Positions 23,988 through 31,780 of a DNA stretch of 64,000 bases are shown piece by piece. The translations under genes were made by a program, and so were the position numbers. Source of the stretch: Bin87 sp965262485. Its GTDB lineage: Bacteria > Chloroflexota > Dehalococcoidia > Lucifugimonadales > UBA3495. Each line of letters begins with the position of its first letter. Positions within the stretch are counted from its first letter, which is position 1. The notes under the pieces were generated by a model. That model saw only the letters and a program-made list of their open reading frames with translations, ran no database searches and was not told the DNA's origin. Location of the stretch: the NCBI GenBank assembly GCA_965262485.1, contig OZ253540.1:1550001-1614000 (forward strand), written 5' to 3'.

Positions 23988-24788
23988 TTATTTCCAAAAT
24001 GCGTAGAAATGATGAAGCGGCCCATGCCCGCTGCCGATACTATAAGACGCGCGAATGGCCTCGGTAACGTATTCTTTCGCCCGTTTGATGGCAATGGTGA
24101 CCGGCTCACCGTGAGCCAGGTAAGACGCGATGGCAGAGGCAAACGTGCAACCCGTACCGTGGGTGTTTACGGTCGGGATCCTTTCGGTGGTGAACTCGTG
24201 AAACTCATTACCGTCGAAAAAAAGATCGGTTGGCGGGCCATCGCGATGCCCGCCCTTGACTACGACTGAACCGGCGCCCATGTCCACGATGGCCCGGGCC
24301 ACCCGGCGAGCATCTGCGTCGTTAGCGACGGTGATGCCGGTTAAGTCTTCAGCTTCAGGGATATTGGGAGTTACGACCGTTGCCAGCGGGAGCAGGACGG
24401 AACGCATGGCTCCGATGGCTTCCTGCCTGAGCAACCGGTCGCCACTCTTGGCAACCATAACCGGGTCGACGACGAGGTTCCGCACGCGATGCCGCTGGAC
24501 GGCTTCCGCCACTGCTTCGATGATCGCAGTGGATGAAAGCATGCCCGTTTTGACGGCATCAGCTCCGATATCGGTTAGGACTGCGTCGATTTGCGCGGTG
24601 ATGATATCGGTGGGAACTTCGTGGATTGCGGACACAGCGACGGTGTTTTGCGCGGTGACCGCGGTCACCGCAGCTGTGCCGAAAACGCCCAAAGCCGAAA
24701 AGGTTTTCAAGTCGGCCTGAATGCCGGCGCCGCCTCCGGAATCTGATCCGGCGATGGTCATAATGGTAGGCGGGCGATTGATAACCAT
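23988..24788 (-). CDS. thiD: Hydroxymethylpyrimidine/phosphomethylpyrimidine kinase
   Basis: A 266-residue ribokinase-like enzyme of thiamine synthesis. TIAGSDSGGGAGIQADLKTF is the family start, with DAVKTGMLSS and VVDPVMVAKSGDRLL in the middle and the catalytic NTHGTGCTFASAIASYLA near the C terminus. It phosphorylates HMP and HMP-P before thiamine phosphate synthase (thiE, 43062). A longer frame runs back to 24947 but overlaps the neighbouring GYD gene out of frame; ATG at 24788 gives the conserved beginning. The segment 23836-23987 between it and ileS holds nothing notable, and no TPP riboswitch was recognised. Confidence 0.95.
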   Translation of the reverse strand: MVINRPPTIMTIAGSDSGGGAGIQADLKTFSALGVFGTAAVTAVTAQNTVAVSAIHEVPTDIITAQIDAVLTDIGADAVKTGMLSSTAIIEAVAEAVQRHRVRNLVVDPVMVAKSGDRLLRQEAIGAMRSVLLPLATVVTPNIPEAEDLTGITVANDADARRVARAIVDMGAGSVVVKGGHRDGPPTDLFFDGNEFHEFTTERIPTVNTHGTGCTFASAIASYLAHGEPVTIAIKRAKEYVTEAIRASYSIGSGHGPLHHFYAFWK

Positions 24789-24822
24789 ATTGGACGCAGT
24801 GATGGCAATGCAGGCGGTGGGT

Positions 24823-25206
24823 TTATTCCGGTTCGTCGGGCAGGCGCCAGTCGTCGGACGAACTCGATTCGTCGGGCCCGACAGGCAAGTTGAGGGCCAC
24901 GGCAGCGTCACGCAGGAAGTTGATGTGGTCTTCGTCGGACAGGACACCGATTGGCAATGCGGGTAGAGTTTCGATATTCAATCCGGCGCGCAATCCCAGT
25001 TCGAGAGATAGCCGGACCGCGGACTGATTGTCATATGCCTCGGTGATGATTACAAAGTCGTAACGGCCCAATACGGCGTATTGGCTAAGCACTTTGCTGG
25101 ACTGAGTTTCCACATCCGAGGCCGCTTCGCTCAGTGAGTTCGGATTATTCTGGCCCATACGCCGGCCTCGGCCAGTGTAATTAGCAAGCATGATGTATAG
25201 AGGCAT
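24823..25206 (-). CDS. GYD domain protein
   Basis: A 127-residue protein. The first 95 residues fit the GYD domain (MPLYIMLANYTGRG, then the namesake GRYDFVIITEAYD), a ferredoxin-like fold of unknown biochemical role. The C-terminal 30 residues are acidic and serine-rich (GPDESSSSDDWRLPDEPE) and probably disordered. It lies 34 bases upstream of thiD on the same strand and may share its transcript. No catalytic motif is known for this family. Confidence 0.8.
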   Translation of the reverse strand: MPLYIMLANYTGRGRRMGQNNPNSLSEAASDVETQSSKVLSQYAVLGRYDFVIITEAYDNQSAVRLSLELGLRAGLNIETLPALPIGVLSDEDHINFLRDAAVALNLPVGPDESSSSDDWRLPDEPE

Positions 25207-25448
25207 GTCTTCAAAACCTTTTATGACGAAATATTAGAGGTGGGAATCAGTATATCATTCCATAACGGCGGGTTGCCGATCCGGTATGCTGGTCGCGTAT
25301 GCGCGTATGTTTGGAGGGAAGCGCTGTTTGGCACGGCCAGATGGACGCTTTGACGGCAGATCCGGCTGGCACATAGACCGGGGTTAAGCGCCGTGCTATC
25401 ATCGCGGCGTTGATAAATGTCACGAACCAGTTGCCACCGGAGGCCAGA

Positions 25449-26291
25449 ATGGAAATCGGATTGAACATGTCAATCTCCACCAATTCTATTGATGTCGCAG
25501 AGATAGCCGCCAAAGCTGAATCGCTTGGCTTTGAATCGATCTGGCTGCCGGAGCACCCGGTAATGCCGGTGAACCCGGCGTCGAAATATCCCGGATCACC
25601 GGATGGATCTATCCCCGATTACATGAGCGACATGGCGGACCCGTACATCGGGCTGGCGCGCGCTTCGGCAGTTACCAGTAAGATTAAGCTCGGGACTGGC
25701 ATATCTTTGATACCGGAACGAAACCCGTTGGTTTTGGCGGGTGCAATTTCCACGCTGGATCGTTTCTCCGGCGGGCGGTTCCTGCTTGGAATTGGCACCG
25801 GTTGGTTACGCGAGGAAACCGAGATAATGGGTGGCGATTTCGATCACCGGTGGACCCAGGCTCGGGAAGCTATCGAGGTGATGCGTGCCCTGTGGACTCA
25901 GGACGCGGCTGAATATCATGGCCGCTATTACGACTTTCCTCCGGTCCAGTGCAATCCCAAACCGGCGCAGGAGGGCGGCCCTCCGGTGATCCTGGGCGGC
26001 AATGCCAGGAACGTGTTCCGCCGTGTGGTGCGCTGGGGGGACGGGTGGATGCCCACGGCTTCGAGTCCCGAGCAGATCGCGGCCGGCCGGGCGGCTATTG
26101 ATGAACTTGCCGAGGCATCCGGGCGTGACCCGGCTGGCATCAGCGTCACCGTATTCGGACAGCCGGCGGATCGGGGGCTGATAGAACAGTTCGCCAATGC
26201 TGGAGCGAACCGCGTTATCGTCAGAGTCGCCAGCACCACGGACAGCAGCGTACTGGATGACCTGGAACGCATCGCCGAGGCGGTTTTGTAA
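25449..26291 (+). CDS. F420-dependent LLM-class oxidoreductase
   Basis: A 280-residue luciferase-like TIM-barrel protein. MEIGLNMSISTNSIDVAEIA is the usual first strand, ESIWLPEHPVMPVN the active-site loop, and FLLGIGTGWLREETEIMGGD the flavin/F420 phosphate-binding segment typical of Actinobacteria and Chloroflexota enzymes. It probably uses F420H2 or FMNH2; the substrate is unknown. ATG at 25449 is chosen because GGAGG lies six bases upstream; an upstream in-frame ATG at 25410 lacks such a site. The cupin gene follows 30 bases later. Confidence 0.88.
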   Translation: MEIGLNMSISTNSIDVAEIAAKAESLGFESIWLPEHPVMPVNPASKYPGSPDGSIPDYMSDMADPYIGLARASAVTSKIKLGTGISLIPERNPLVLAGAISTLDRFSGGRFLLGIGTGWLREETEIMGGDFDHRWTQAREAIEVMRALWTQDAAEYHGRYYDFPPVQCNPKPAQEGGPPVILGGNARNVFRRVVRWGDGWMPTASSPEQIAAGRAAIDELAEASGRDPAGISVTVFGQPADRGLIEQFANAGANRVIVRVASTTDSSVLDDLERIAEAVL

Positions 26292-26321
26292 TTGCCGGTT
26301 TTGTACCGGATTTGTAATTGA

Positions 26322-26792
26322 ATGATGGAGGCGCTTGATGGCGCATGGGTATTGGCGGACGGCGAAGGCGACCGATACGCTCCGCCTGGCCATCCCGAAG
26401 TAGTCGTCAAAGCTGCCTCCGAACAGACGGGAGGGGCGTATTCGCTCCTGGAATTTACGGTTGATGTTGATGGGCCGCCGTTACACGTCCATCACGAAAC
26501 GGAAGAAGCTTTCTACATCCTGGAAGGTGAAGTAGAAATTACCGTTGGACCACGTACTTTACGTGTGGTTGCCGGCGGGTTTGTGCTAATTCCGCGCGAG
26601 ACGCCGCACACGTTCAAGAATGGTGGTTCGACGCCAGCCCGGATTCTGACCATTTTTTCGCCGGCTGGCTTCGAACAGTTTTTCATTCGGGTGGCGGCGG
26701 TCGAAGATTCCCCCGGAACGCCGGCGTTTCTCGACGCCGTCCAACGAATTCGGCAGTCCCTTGGCGGCGACGTGGTGGACGCCGGAACCTGA
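26322..26792 (+). CDS. Cupin domain protein
   Basis: A 156-residue single-domain cupin. Motif 1 is PPLHVHHETEEAFYILEGEVE and motif 2 is GGFVLIPRETPHTFKNGG, giving the His, His, Glu and His metal ligands. Such proteins serve as small dioxygenases, isomerases or storage sensors; none can be chosen here. It follows the LLM oxidoreductase at short distance and is probably co-transcribed. The exact start (26322, or ATG at 26325) is not settled by a ribosome site. Confidence 0.85.
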   Translation: MMEALDGAWVLADGEGDRYAPPGHPEVVVKAASEQTGGAYSLLEFTVDVDGPPLHVHHETEEAFYILEGEVEITVGPRTLRVVAGGFVLIPRETPHTFKNGGSTPARILTIFSPAGFEQFFIRVAAVEDSPGTPAFLDAVQRIRQSLGGDVVDAGT

Positions 26793-26805
26793 ACCGGGCG
26801 TCCTA

Positions 26806-26900
26806 GTGTGCATTTCGGGGTCGGGTGTGCGTTTCCGGGTCGAATGAAATCAATGGCGGGCAAAGTGCTCACCCCCCGGAAAGTAATCACCCCCTGGATT
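26806..26900. repeat. Short direct repeats, possible insertion-sequence end relic
   Basis: Two 19-base direct repeats, GTGTGCATTTCGGGGTCGG at 26806 and GTGTGCGTTTCCGGGTCGA at 26825, are followed by two 18-base repeats, AAAGTGCTCACCCCCCGG and AAAGTAATCACCCCCTGG. Stepwise repeats of this sort, including GTTTCCGGGT, resemble the multiple terminal repeats at IS21-family ends. No transposase remains. This lies in the 581-base gene-free stretch 26793-27373. Confidence 0.45.
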
Positions 26901-26983
26901 GAGTTACCGGATTTGCTCCGTCGCGCTTTATCGCATTGAGGCATATGACAAGGGTATTTACATTGCATAATCGGTAGCACGTG

Positions 26984-27054
26984 AAACGACTGGTACGAAA
27001 CCAGTCGTTTGAGTTACAGTGTTTGTACATTATCGTCATATAATGCGTACAAAC
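26984..27054 (+). promoter_or_regulatory. Two dyad sequences with a -10-like box upstream of the first ABC module
   Basis: Dyad 1 is AAACGACTGGT, a five-base loop, and ACCAGTCGTTT (26984-27010). Dyad 2 is GTTTGTAC at 27021-27028 and GTACAAAC at 27047-27054, enclosing ATTAT/ATAAT and a perfect -10 box TATAAT at 27039-27044. A possible -35 is TTACAG at 27014, but the spacing of 19 is long. This arrangement would suit a repressor-controlled promoter for the transporter genes that start at 27374. No regulator gene is adjacent. Confidence 0.5.
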
Positions 27055-27217
27055 CACAAGGGTGAACCGTTATGTTACGGAAAACGTAGCAAACGCCAAC
27101 CCGGTTCCGATTTGACTGCCACACGGATGTTTCATATATTGCCAAAGCCTACCGAGTGGCGAACGGGGCGCTAATTGCTGCGCCCGGTCGGCTGTTCGGT
27201 GAAATCAACAACCGGAG

Positions 27218-27268
27218 ATGAATTTACTGGGAGACTGGTTGAGAGATCGGATGGGCCCGGGGATTTAG
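27218..27268 (+). pseudogene. 3'-end relic of a DppC-type permease gene
   Basis: In-frame residues MNLLGDWLRDRMGPGI followed by TAG match the last residues of both intact DppC-type permeases here (MNLLGDWLRDRLDPKLRNV and MNLFGDWLRDRLDPKLRNV). Nothing upstream of 27218 resembles a permease, so only the end is left. It shows that another transporter module once stood before the first binding-protein gene. Confidence 0.8.
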
Positions 27269-27460
27269 AAACGTTTAGAAATTGCGATGAGATTGACGGG
27301 CTGATATGGTCAGCCTGCTGTGGTCAGTTGGGCAAGCAAGAAGAAAGCACTAATCAAATCCTGGAGAGAAGCAATGAGATACCGATATATGTTCCGTACC
27401 CCAACGATAGGGTTGCTGCTGCTGATAACGGCAATGGCAATAGTCGTAGCCTGTGGAGGG
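27218..27460 (+). repeat. Long direct repeat, copy 1 (permease end + lipoprotein leader)
   Basis: This stretch is about 90% identical by eye to 31538-31780. It covers a permease 3' end, the spacer, the ribosome site GGAGAG and the signal peptide codons of the binding protein (MRYRYMFRTPT). Offsets are 4320 bases at the permease end and 4319 at the ATG, so alignment is nearly gap-free. Similarity drops sharply after the lipobox. Confidence 0.8.
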
Positions 27461-29290
27461 GCAGAGGAAACCCCTGTGACTGGAGACCAGGCGTCAACGG
27501 GCGCCCAGGAACCGTCAGCCACCAATACGCCGGTTCCGCAGGACGCGGCGCCGACGCCCACGCAGAGGGCATCGGTGTTGCAGGCTACGGTGCTTCCCAC
27601 ACTGGATGTGTCAACACTTCAGGGTGAAGTGGTCACGGATCGGCTGATCGCGGTACTGGACCCGCCGTCGCTGGAGTCGCCGCTGGACTGTGAAGTCACC
27701 GGTTCCGGAGTGGTCAACTACCGGATGGCAATGGAGTATATGATAGACGTCAGCCGAATTGACGGATCGTACGAGCCGATGCTGGCGACTGAGTGGAGCA
27801 TCACTCCCGACGGCCGGGCGTGGAATTTCAAGCTTCGGCAGGGAGTGAGGTGGCACGATGAGTGGGGCGAATTTACGGCTCAGGACGTGAAACACTCGTT
27901 GGGCTACTACACCAATCCGGAATGCCGCGCGTCCTATTCGGACTACTTCCGCAGTGATCCGGGTGCCGACGTTGAGATAGTCAACGACTACGAAGTCAAT
28001 CTCCATACGAAACAAAGACCGGCGGTCGATCTGGTCTACTGGTTGTCCGGTTACCGGGGCGTTCCCATGAGCAGCAAAGTGCAGTGGGACCAGGCGTGTC
28101 CCAACGGGGAAGCTGATTACGGAGAGTTGGGGTACTGCGCGCAGAGCCGGGACCTGGTTTATGAGAAATCAGCGCGGACGGGACCCTACGAATACGTAAG
28201 TTTTGAGGAAGGCGTGGGCTGGCGATGGGATGTTGTGGACTATGAACACTGGCGGGTGGATCCCGACTTCCCGGAGATCGAGCTGAAGAACGTGAGGGAG
28301 CCGGCGACGCGGCTGGCGATCATGCTGGCGGGCGAAGGGCACATAGCGGCGATCAACCGGTCGTTGCTTGGGGAGGCCATCGCCGGGGGCATGACGATCT
28401 ACGACAGTTCGGTGACCGCCAATACTGCTTTCGCTCTGTTTGGTGGATTGTATTACGCCACCGGCGAGAAGGGAGTTCCCACCGATCTAACTCCCGAGAA
28501 ACAGGCGGAGCTCAAGGTCAGCTACAACAATGTGCCGCACCGGGACGAACACATGCCGTGGAACGAGCCTGGGGAAACCGGGCGCCTGGTCCGCATGGCG
28601 ATGAACAAGGCTTTGGACCGGGACCGGATCAACAGCGCGATATTCGAGGGCGGCGGCGGACGGCAATGGATTGGCACGCTGGTTCCGGACTTCCCGGCAG
28701 GTTACAACCCGGCATGGGAAGACTCTTGGGAGGAGCTGTATGGCTACGACCCGGAGAAGGCGCGTGAGTTGCTGGCGGAAGCGGGATACCCGAAGGGGTT
28801 CAGTTTCCGGATACCGGTATTCCCGTTGAGCGGAGTGCCGGAGCTGCCGGACCTGATGGAAGCAATGTCGGGGTACTGGCGTGAGATCGGGCTGGAGCCT
28901 CAAACCGATTCCATTGAGTTCTCCAATTGGCGCAACAATTATCGGGGGTTGGATACGGACTGCTGCGTGTACCCGTTCCGGGGGCCGGCGGCGCCGATAG
29001 ACACGCGGGTGCACTTCTACTTCAGCGCCGAACGGTTCTTCCGCGCCTACACCAGCGACGATATCCAGGTCAACAAGAACAAGGCGCTGCGGGCATTGAA
29101 CGAAGCCGATGCCACTGCCGACTGGCAGAAAGTCTCTGATGAGCTTTTCTACCAGGTAACCACTATCCCAGGCTGGACCCTGCCGGTGAGCGCCACAGTC
29201 AACCCTGACGTGGTAGCCGAGTACATCTTCCTGGGGCCGAACAACGGCAACTATATCTACCTCGAATACGTCAAGGGTCAACGGGAGTAA
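27374..29290 (+). CDS. Peptide-type ABC transporter substrate-binding lipoprotein 1
   Basis: A 638-residue SBP_bac_5 protein (DppA/OppA family). A lipoprotein signal peptide ends at VVACGGAEETP near residue 30, followed by a Thr/Pro-rich linker. Then come LATEWSITPDGRAWNFKLRQ, typical of the family's first lobe, and YGYDPEKARELLAEAGYPKG in the second. It would sit on the outer face of the membrane and deliver a ligand (peptide, opine, sugar or nickel chelate) to the permeases downstream. ATG at 27374 follows CTGGAGAGAAGC; an earlier in-frame GTG is less likely. The leader is nearly identical to that of the second binding protein although the mature parts have diverged strongly. Confidence 0.9.
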   Translation: MRYRYMFRTPTIGLLLLITAMAIVVACGGAEETPVTGDQASTGAQEPSATNTPVPQDAAPTPTQRASVLQATVLPTLDVSTLQGEVVTDRLIAVLDPPSLESPLDCEVTGSGVVNYRMAMEYMIDVSRIDGSYEPMLATEWSITPDGRAWNFKLRQGVRWHDEWGEFTAQDVKHSLGYYTNPECRASYSDYFRSDPGADVEIVNDYEVNLHTKQRPAVDLVYWLSGYRGVPMSSKVQWDQACPNGEADYGELGYCAQSRDLVYEKSARTGPYEYVSFEEGVGWRWDVVDYEHWRVDPDFPEIELKNVREPATRLAIMLAGEGHIAAINRSLLGEAIAGGMTIYDSSVTANTAFALFGGLYYATGEKGVPTDLTPEKQAELKVSYNNVPHRDEHMPWNEPGETGRLVRMAMNKALDRDRINSAIFEGGGGRQWIGTLVPDFPAGYNPAWEDSWEELYGYDPEKARELLAEAGYPKGFSFRIPVFPLSGVPELPDLMEAMSGYWREIGLEPQTDSIEFSNWRNNYRGLDTDCCVYPFRGPAAPIDTRVHFYFSAERFFRAYTSDDIQVNKNKALRALNEADATADWQKVSDELFYQVTTIPGWTLPVSATVNPDVVAEYIFLGPNNGNYIYLEYVKGQRE

Positions 29291-29496
29291 ATCGCAGGTA
29301 GTCCCTGACTGTGTATATGACCTGCGGCGCCGGAAACAGGCTGGACAACCTGGCGACGTGGGTCATATCGGATTGAAGGGTTTTGAACCATTGGAAAAAA
29401 GCCAAACGAGATTGCGCGACCGAAGAATTATCGACTAAACAACCGGGAGCGCGACAGGATCAACGGTAACGCTACACATCGGTCGGACTGAAAATC

Positions 29497-30414
29497 ATGC
29501 AGCGATTTATAGTATTGCGGATATTACAGGGGTTGCTGGCGGTATTCGTCATCAGCCTGATTGTATTCGCGTTGTCGCGGATAGCCGGGGATCCACTGGC
29601 GGCGATTTTTGATGATGAGGCGTCGAAGGAGCAGTTGGAGCGGGTGCGGAAGGAGTGGGGGTTGGATCAGCCGCTGCACATCCAGTATCTGACGTATATG
29701 AGGCGATTGCTGACGGGAGATTTGGGTACGTCGTTCAAGTGGGATCGGCCGGTGCTGGACTTGATAGTGGAGAAGTTGCCGGCGACGATGCAGTTGTCAG
29801 CGTTCGCGTTGATAATAACCGGGGTGATCGCGTTTCCGATTGGGGTATTGTCGGCGGTAAAGAAGGACACGTGGTTTGACAGTGGAGCGAAGATGTTCGC
29901 GATACTGGGTCAGTCGGCGCCGACGTTTGCGGTGGGGTTGATACTGATGTGGATTTTCGCGGTGCAGCTGGGGTGGTTGCCGACGTCTGGGAAGGGCGGG
30001 ATCAAGTACATGCTGCTGCCCGGGTTCGCGTTGGGGTACTACAACGTGGCGGCGATAATGAGGCTGACGCGGTCGTCGATGCTGGACGTGCTGGACACGG
30101 AGTACGTGAAGTTGGCGCGGATCAAGGGGATACCGGAGTGGAAGATAGTGTGGAAGCACTGTTTTCGGAACGCGCTGATAGTGCCGTTGACCTACTTCAG
30201 CCTGATACTGGCGGTGCTGATAACGGGGTCGGTGGTGATAGAGACGATATTTGCGTGGCCAGGGATAGGGCAGTTGGTGATACAGGCGATAGTGTCGAAG
30301 GATCACATAACGGTGCAAGCGATCGTGATGATATTTGCGCTGTTGTACATCGGGATCAACATATTGACTGACATCGTGTACGCGTATGTGGACCCGCGGA
30401 TCAGGTATTCCTGA
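29497..30414 (+). CDS. Peptide-type ABC transporter permease (DppB-like) 1
   Basis: A 305-residue permease with about six membrane segments. The family motif is present in the cytoplasmic loop (TRSSMLDVLDTEYVKLARIK, then G next to it) with GLDQPLHIQYLTYMRRLLTG near the N terminus and YVDPRIRYS at the C terminus. It pairs with the next gene to form the channel. Codon use is odd: third positions are strongly G (GTG, TTG, GCG, ACG, GGG) and Ile is often ATA, quite unlike its paralogue at 33784. No ATPase gene belongs to this module; it may borrow those at 35847 and 36950. Confidence 0.93.
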   Translation: MQRFIVLRILQGLLAVFVISLIVFALSRIAGDPLAAIFDDEASKEQLERVRKEWGLDQPLHIQYLTYMRRLLTGDLGTSFKWDRPVLDLIVEKLPATMQLSAFALIITGVIAFPIGVLSAVKKDTWFDSGAKMFAILGQSAPTFAVGLILMWIFAVQLGWLPTSGKGGIKYMLLPGFALGYYNVAAIMRLTRSSMLDVLDTEYVKLARIKGIPEWKIVWKHCFRNALIVPLTYFSLILAVLITGSVVIETIFAWPGIGQLVIQAIVSKDHITVQAIVMIFALLYIGINILTDIVYAYVDPRIRYS

Positions 30415-30505
30415 GACCTGAGAGAGACCCGAGGCTAAACGGGCAGGAATCGACGGCAAGGCACAACGGCAGAAATCTACGGCAGGAATGAGAGGGAGAT
30501 AAGAA

Positions 30506-31597
30506 ATGGCGGTGCAGGCAAATGCTCCTGGGGGAGCGGCAGGAGAGCTAGCGGTAGGAGCGCCGGAGGCGGCGCAGTCGGGAGCTGGGAGTGCGTGGAG
30601 TGAATTTCGCCGTTTTCCGGTGATACCGATGATCATCCTGGTGCTGGTGCTGCTCATACCGGCGGTGTTCGCGAACGTGCTGTCGCCGCACGGAGCGACG
30701 GACAATCACCTGGACAGCACGAAGTTGCCGCCGGTGTGGGTGGGGGATCAGGTACTGACGCAGGAGATAGTGCAGCGGGTACAGAACGATGAGACGCAGG
30801 TGAACATCAACAACGTGCGGCACCTGCTGGCATCGGGGGCTGGGACGCTGGAAGACCGGAACGGTAACGGGGAGGCGGAGCTGGGAGAGGCGCTGGTGCA
30901 GGCGATACCCGGAGGAAGTTGGGAGTTTCCGCTGGGGACGGACAAGTTGGGGCGAGATGTGTTGAGCCGGTTGCTGCACGGGGCGCGGGTATCGCTGATG
31001 GTTTCGTGTCTGGCGATACTGCTGGGAGGGTTTTTGGGGACGACGCTGGGGATGTTGGCGGCGTTTCGGGGTGGGATAGCCGACGGGATAATAATGCGGG
31101 TGGTGGACATCAAACTGGCGTTTCCGTCGATACTGCTGGCGTTGACGCTGGTAGCGGCCGTGGGGTCGGGATACGTGACGGTGATAACCGTGATAGCGCT
31201 GTTGTTGTGGGCCCGGTATGCGCGGGTGGTGAGGGGTGATGCGCTGGCGATAAAGCAGCGGGATTTCGTGGATCGGGCGAGGGTGGCGGGAGCGTCGAAC
31301 GCGCGGATCATGATGAGGCACATATTCCCGAACGTGTTCAATACGGTGATAGTGCTGGCGACGCTGGAAGTGGGGCACGTGATCATACTGGAAGCGACGC
31401 TGAGTTACCTTGGGGCGGGGATCAGGCCGCCGGCGCCGTCGTGGGGAGTGATGGCGGCTGACGGGAGGGAATTGATCACCAGCGCGTGGTGGATGTTCCT
31501 GTTCCCGTGTCTGGCGATAGTGCTGACGGTACTGTCGATGAACTTGCTGGGAGACTGGCTGAGGGATCGACTGGATCCGAAATTGAGAAACGTCTAG
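30506..31597 (+). CDS. Peptide-type ABC transporter permease (DppC-like) 1
   Basis: A 363-residue permease. After an Ala/Gly-rich cytoplasmic start, a first helix covers residues 40-58, then an unusually long periplasmic loop of ~80 residues (LDSTKLPPVWVGDQ to GSWEFPLGTDKLGRDVLSR), and five helices. The loop motif GASNARIMMRHIFPNVFN contacts the ATPase. It shares the G-rich third codon positions of the preceding gene. GAGGGAGATAAGAA precedes the ATG. Its last ~60 bases start the second copy of the direct repeat. Confidence 0.93.
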   Translation: MAVQANAPGGAAGELAVGAPEAAQSGAGSAWSEFRRFPVIPMIILVLVLLIPAVFANVLSPHGATDNHLDSTKLPPVWVGDQVLTQEIVQRVQNDETQVNINNVRHLLASGAGTLEDRNGNGEAELGEALVQAIPGGSWEFPLGTDKLGRDVLSRLLHGARVSLMVSCLAILLGGFLGTTLGMLAAFRGGIADGIIMRVVDIKLAFPSILLALTLVAAVGSGYVTVITVIALLLWARYARVVRGDALAIKQRDFVDRARVAGASNARIMMRHIFPNVFNTVIVLATLEVGHVIILEATLSYLGAGIRPPAPSWGVMAADGRELITSAWWMFLFPCLAIVLTVLSMNLLGDWLRDRLDPKLRNV

Positions 31598-31780
31598 AAG
31601 TTGCGAAGAGACTGACGGGCTGATATTGTCGGGCTGCTATGGCCAGTTGGGTAAGCAAGAAGAAAGCACTAACCGAATCCTGGAGAGAAGCAATGAGATA
31701 CCGATATATGTTCCGTACCCCAACGATGGGGTTGCTGCTGCTGATATTGGCAATGGCAATAGTCGTAGCCTGCGGAGGGG
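31538..31780 (+). repeat. Long direct repeat, copy 2
   Basis: Second copy of the 27218-27460 repeat, here formed by the end of the intact DppC-type gene, the spacer and the leader of the second binding protein. Together the two copies frame a cassette of about 4.3 kb that could be lost, multiplied or exchanged by recombination. Confidence 0.8.

Noticed and set aside
22033..24006. Open plus-strand frame of 657 codons opposite ileS
   Set aside because: It is antisense to a complete isoleucyl-tRNA synthetase, has no recognisable domains and reflects codon bias of the real gene.
30548..31378. Long antisense frame opposite the first DppC-type permease, rich in His, Arg and Gln
   Set aside because: It arises from the G-ending codons of the sense gene; composition is not that of a natural protein.
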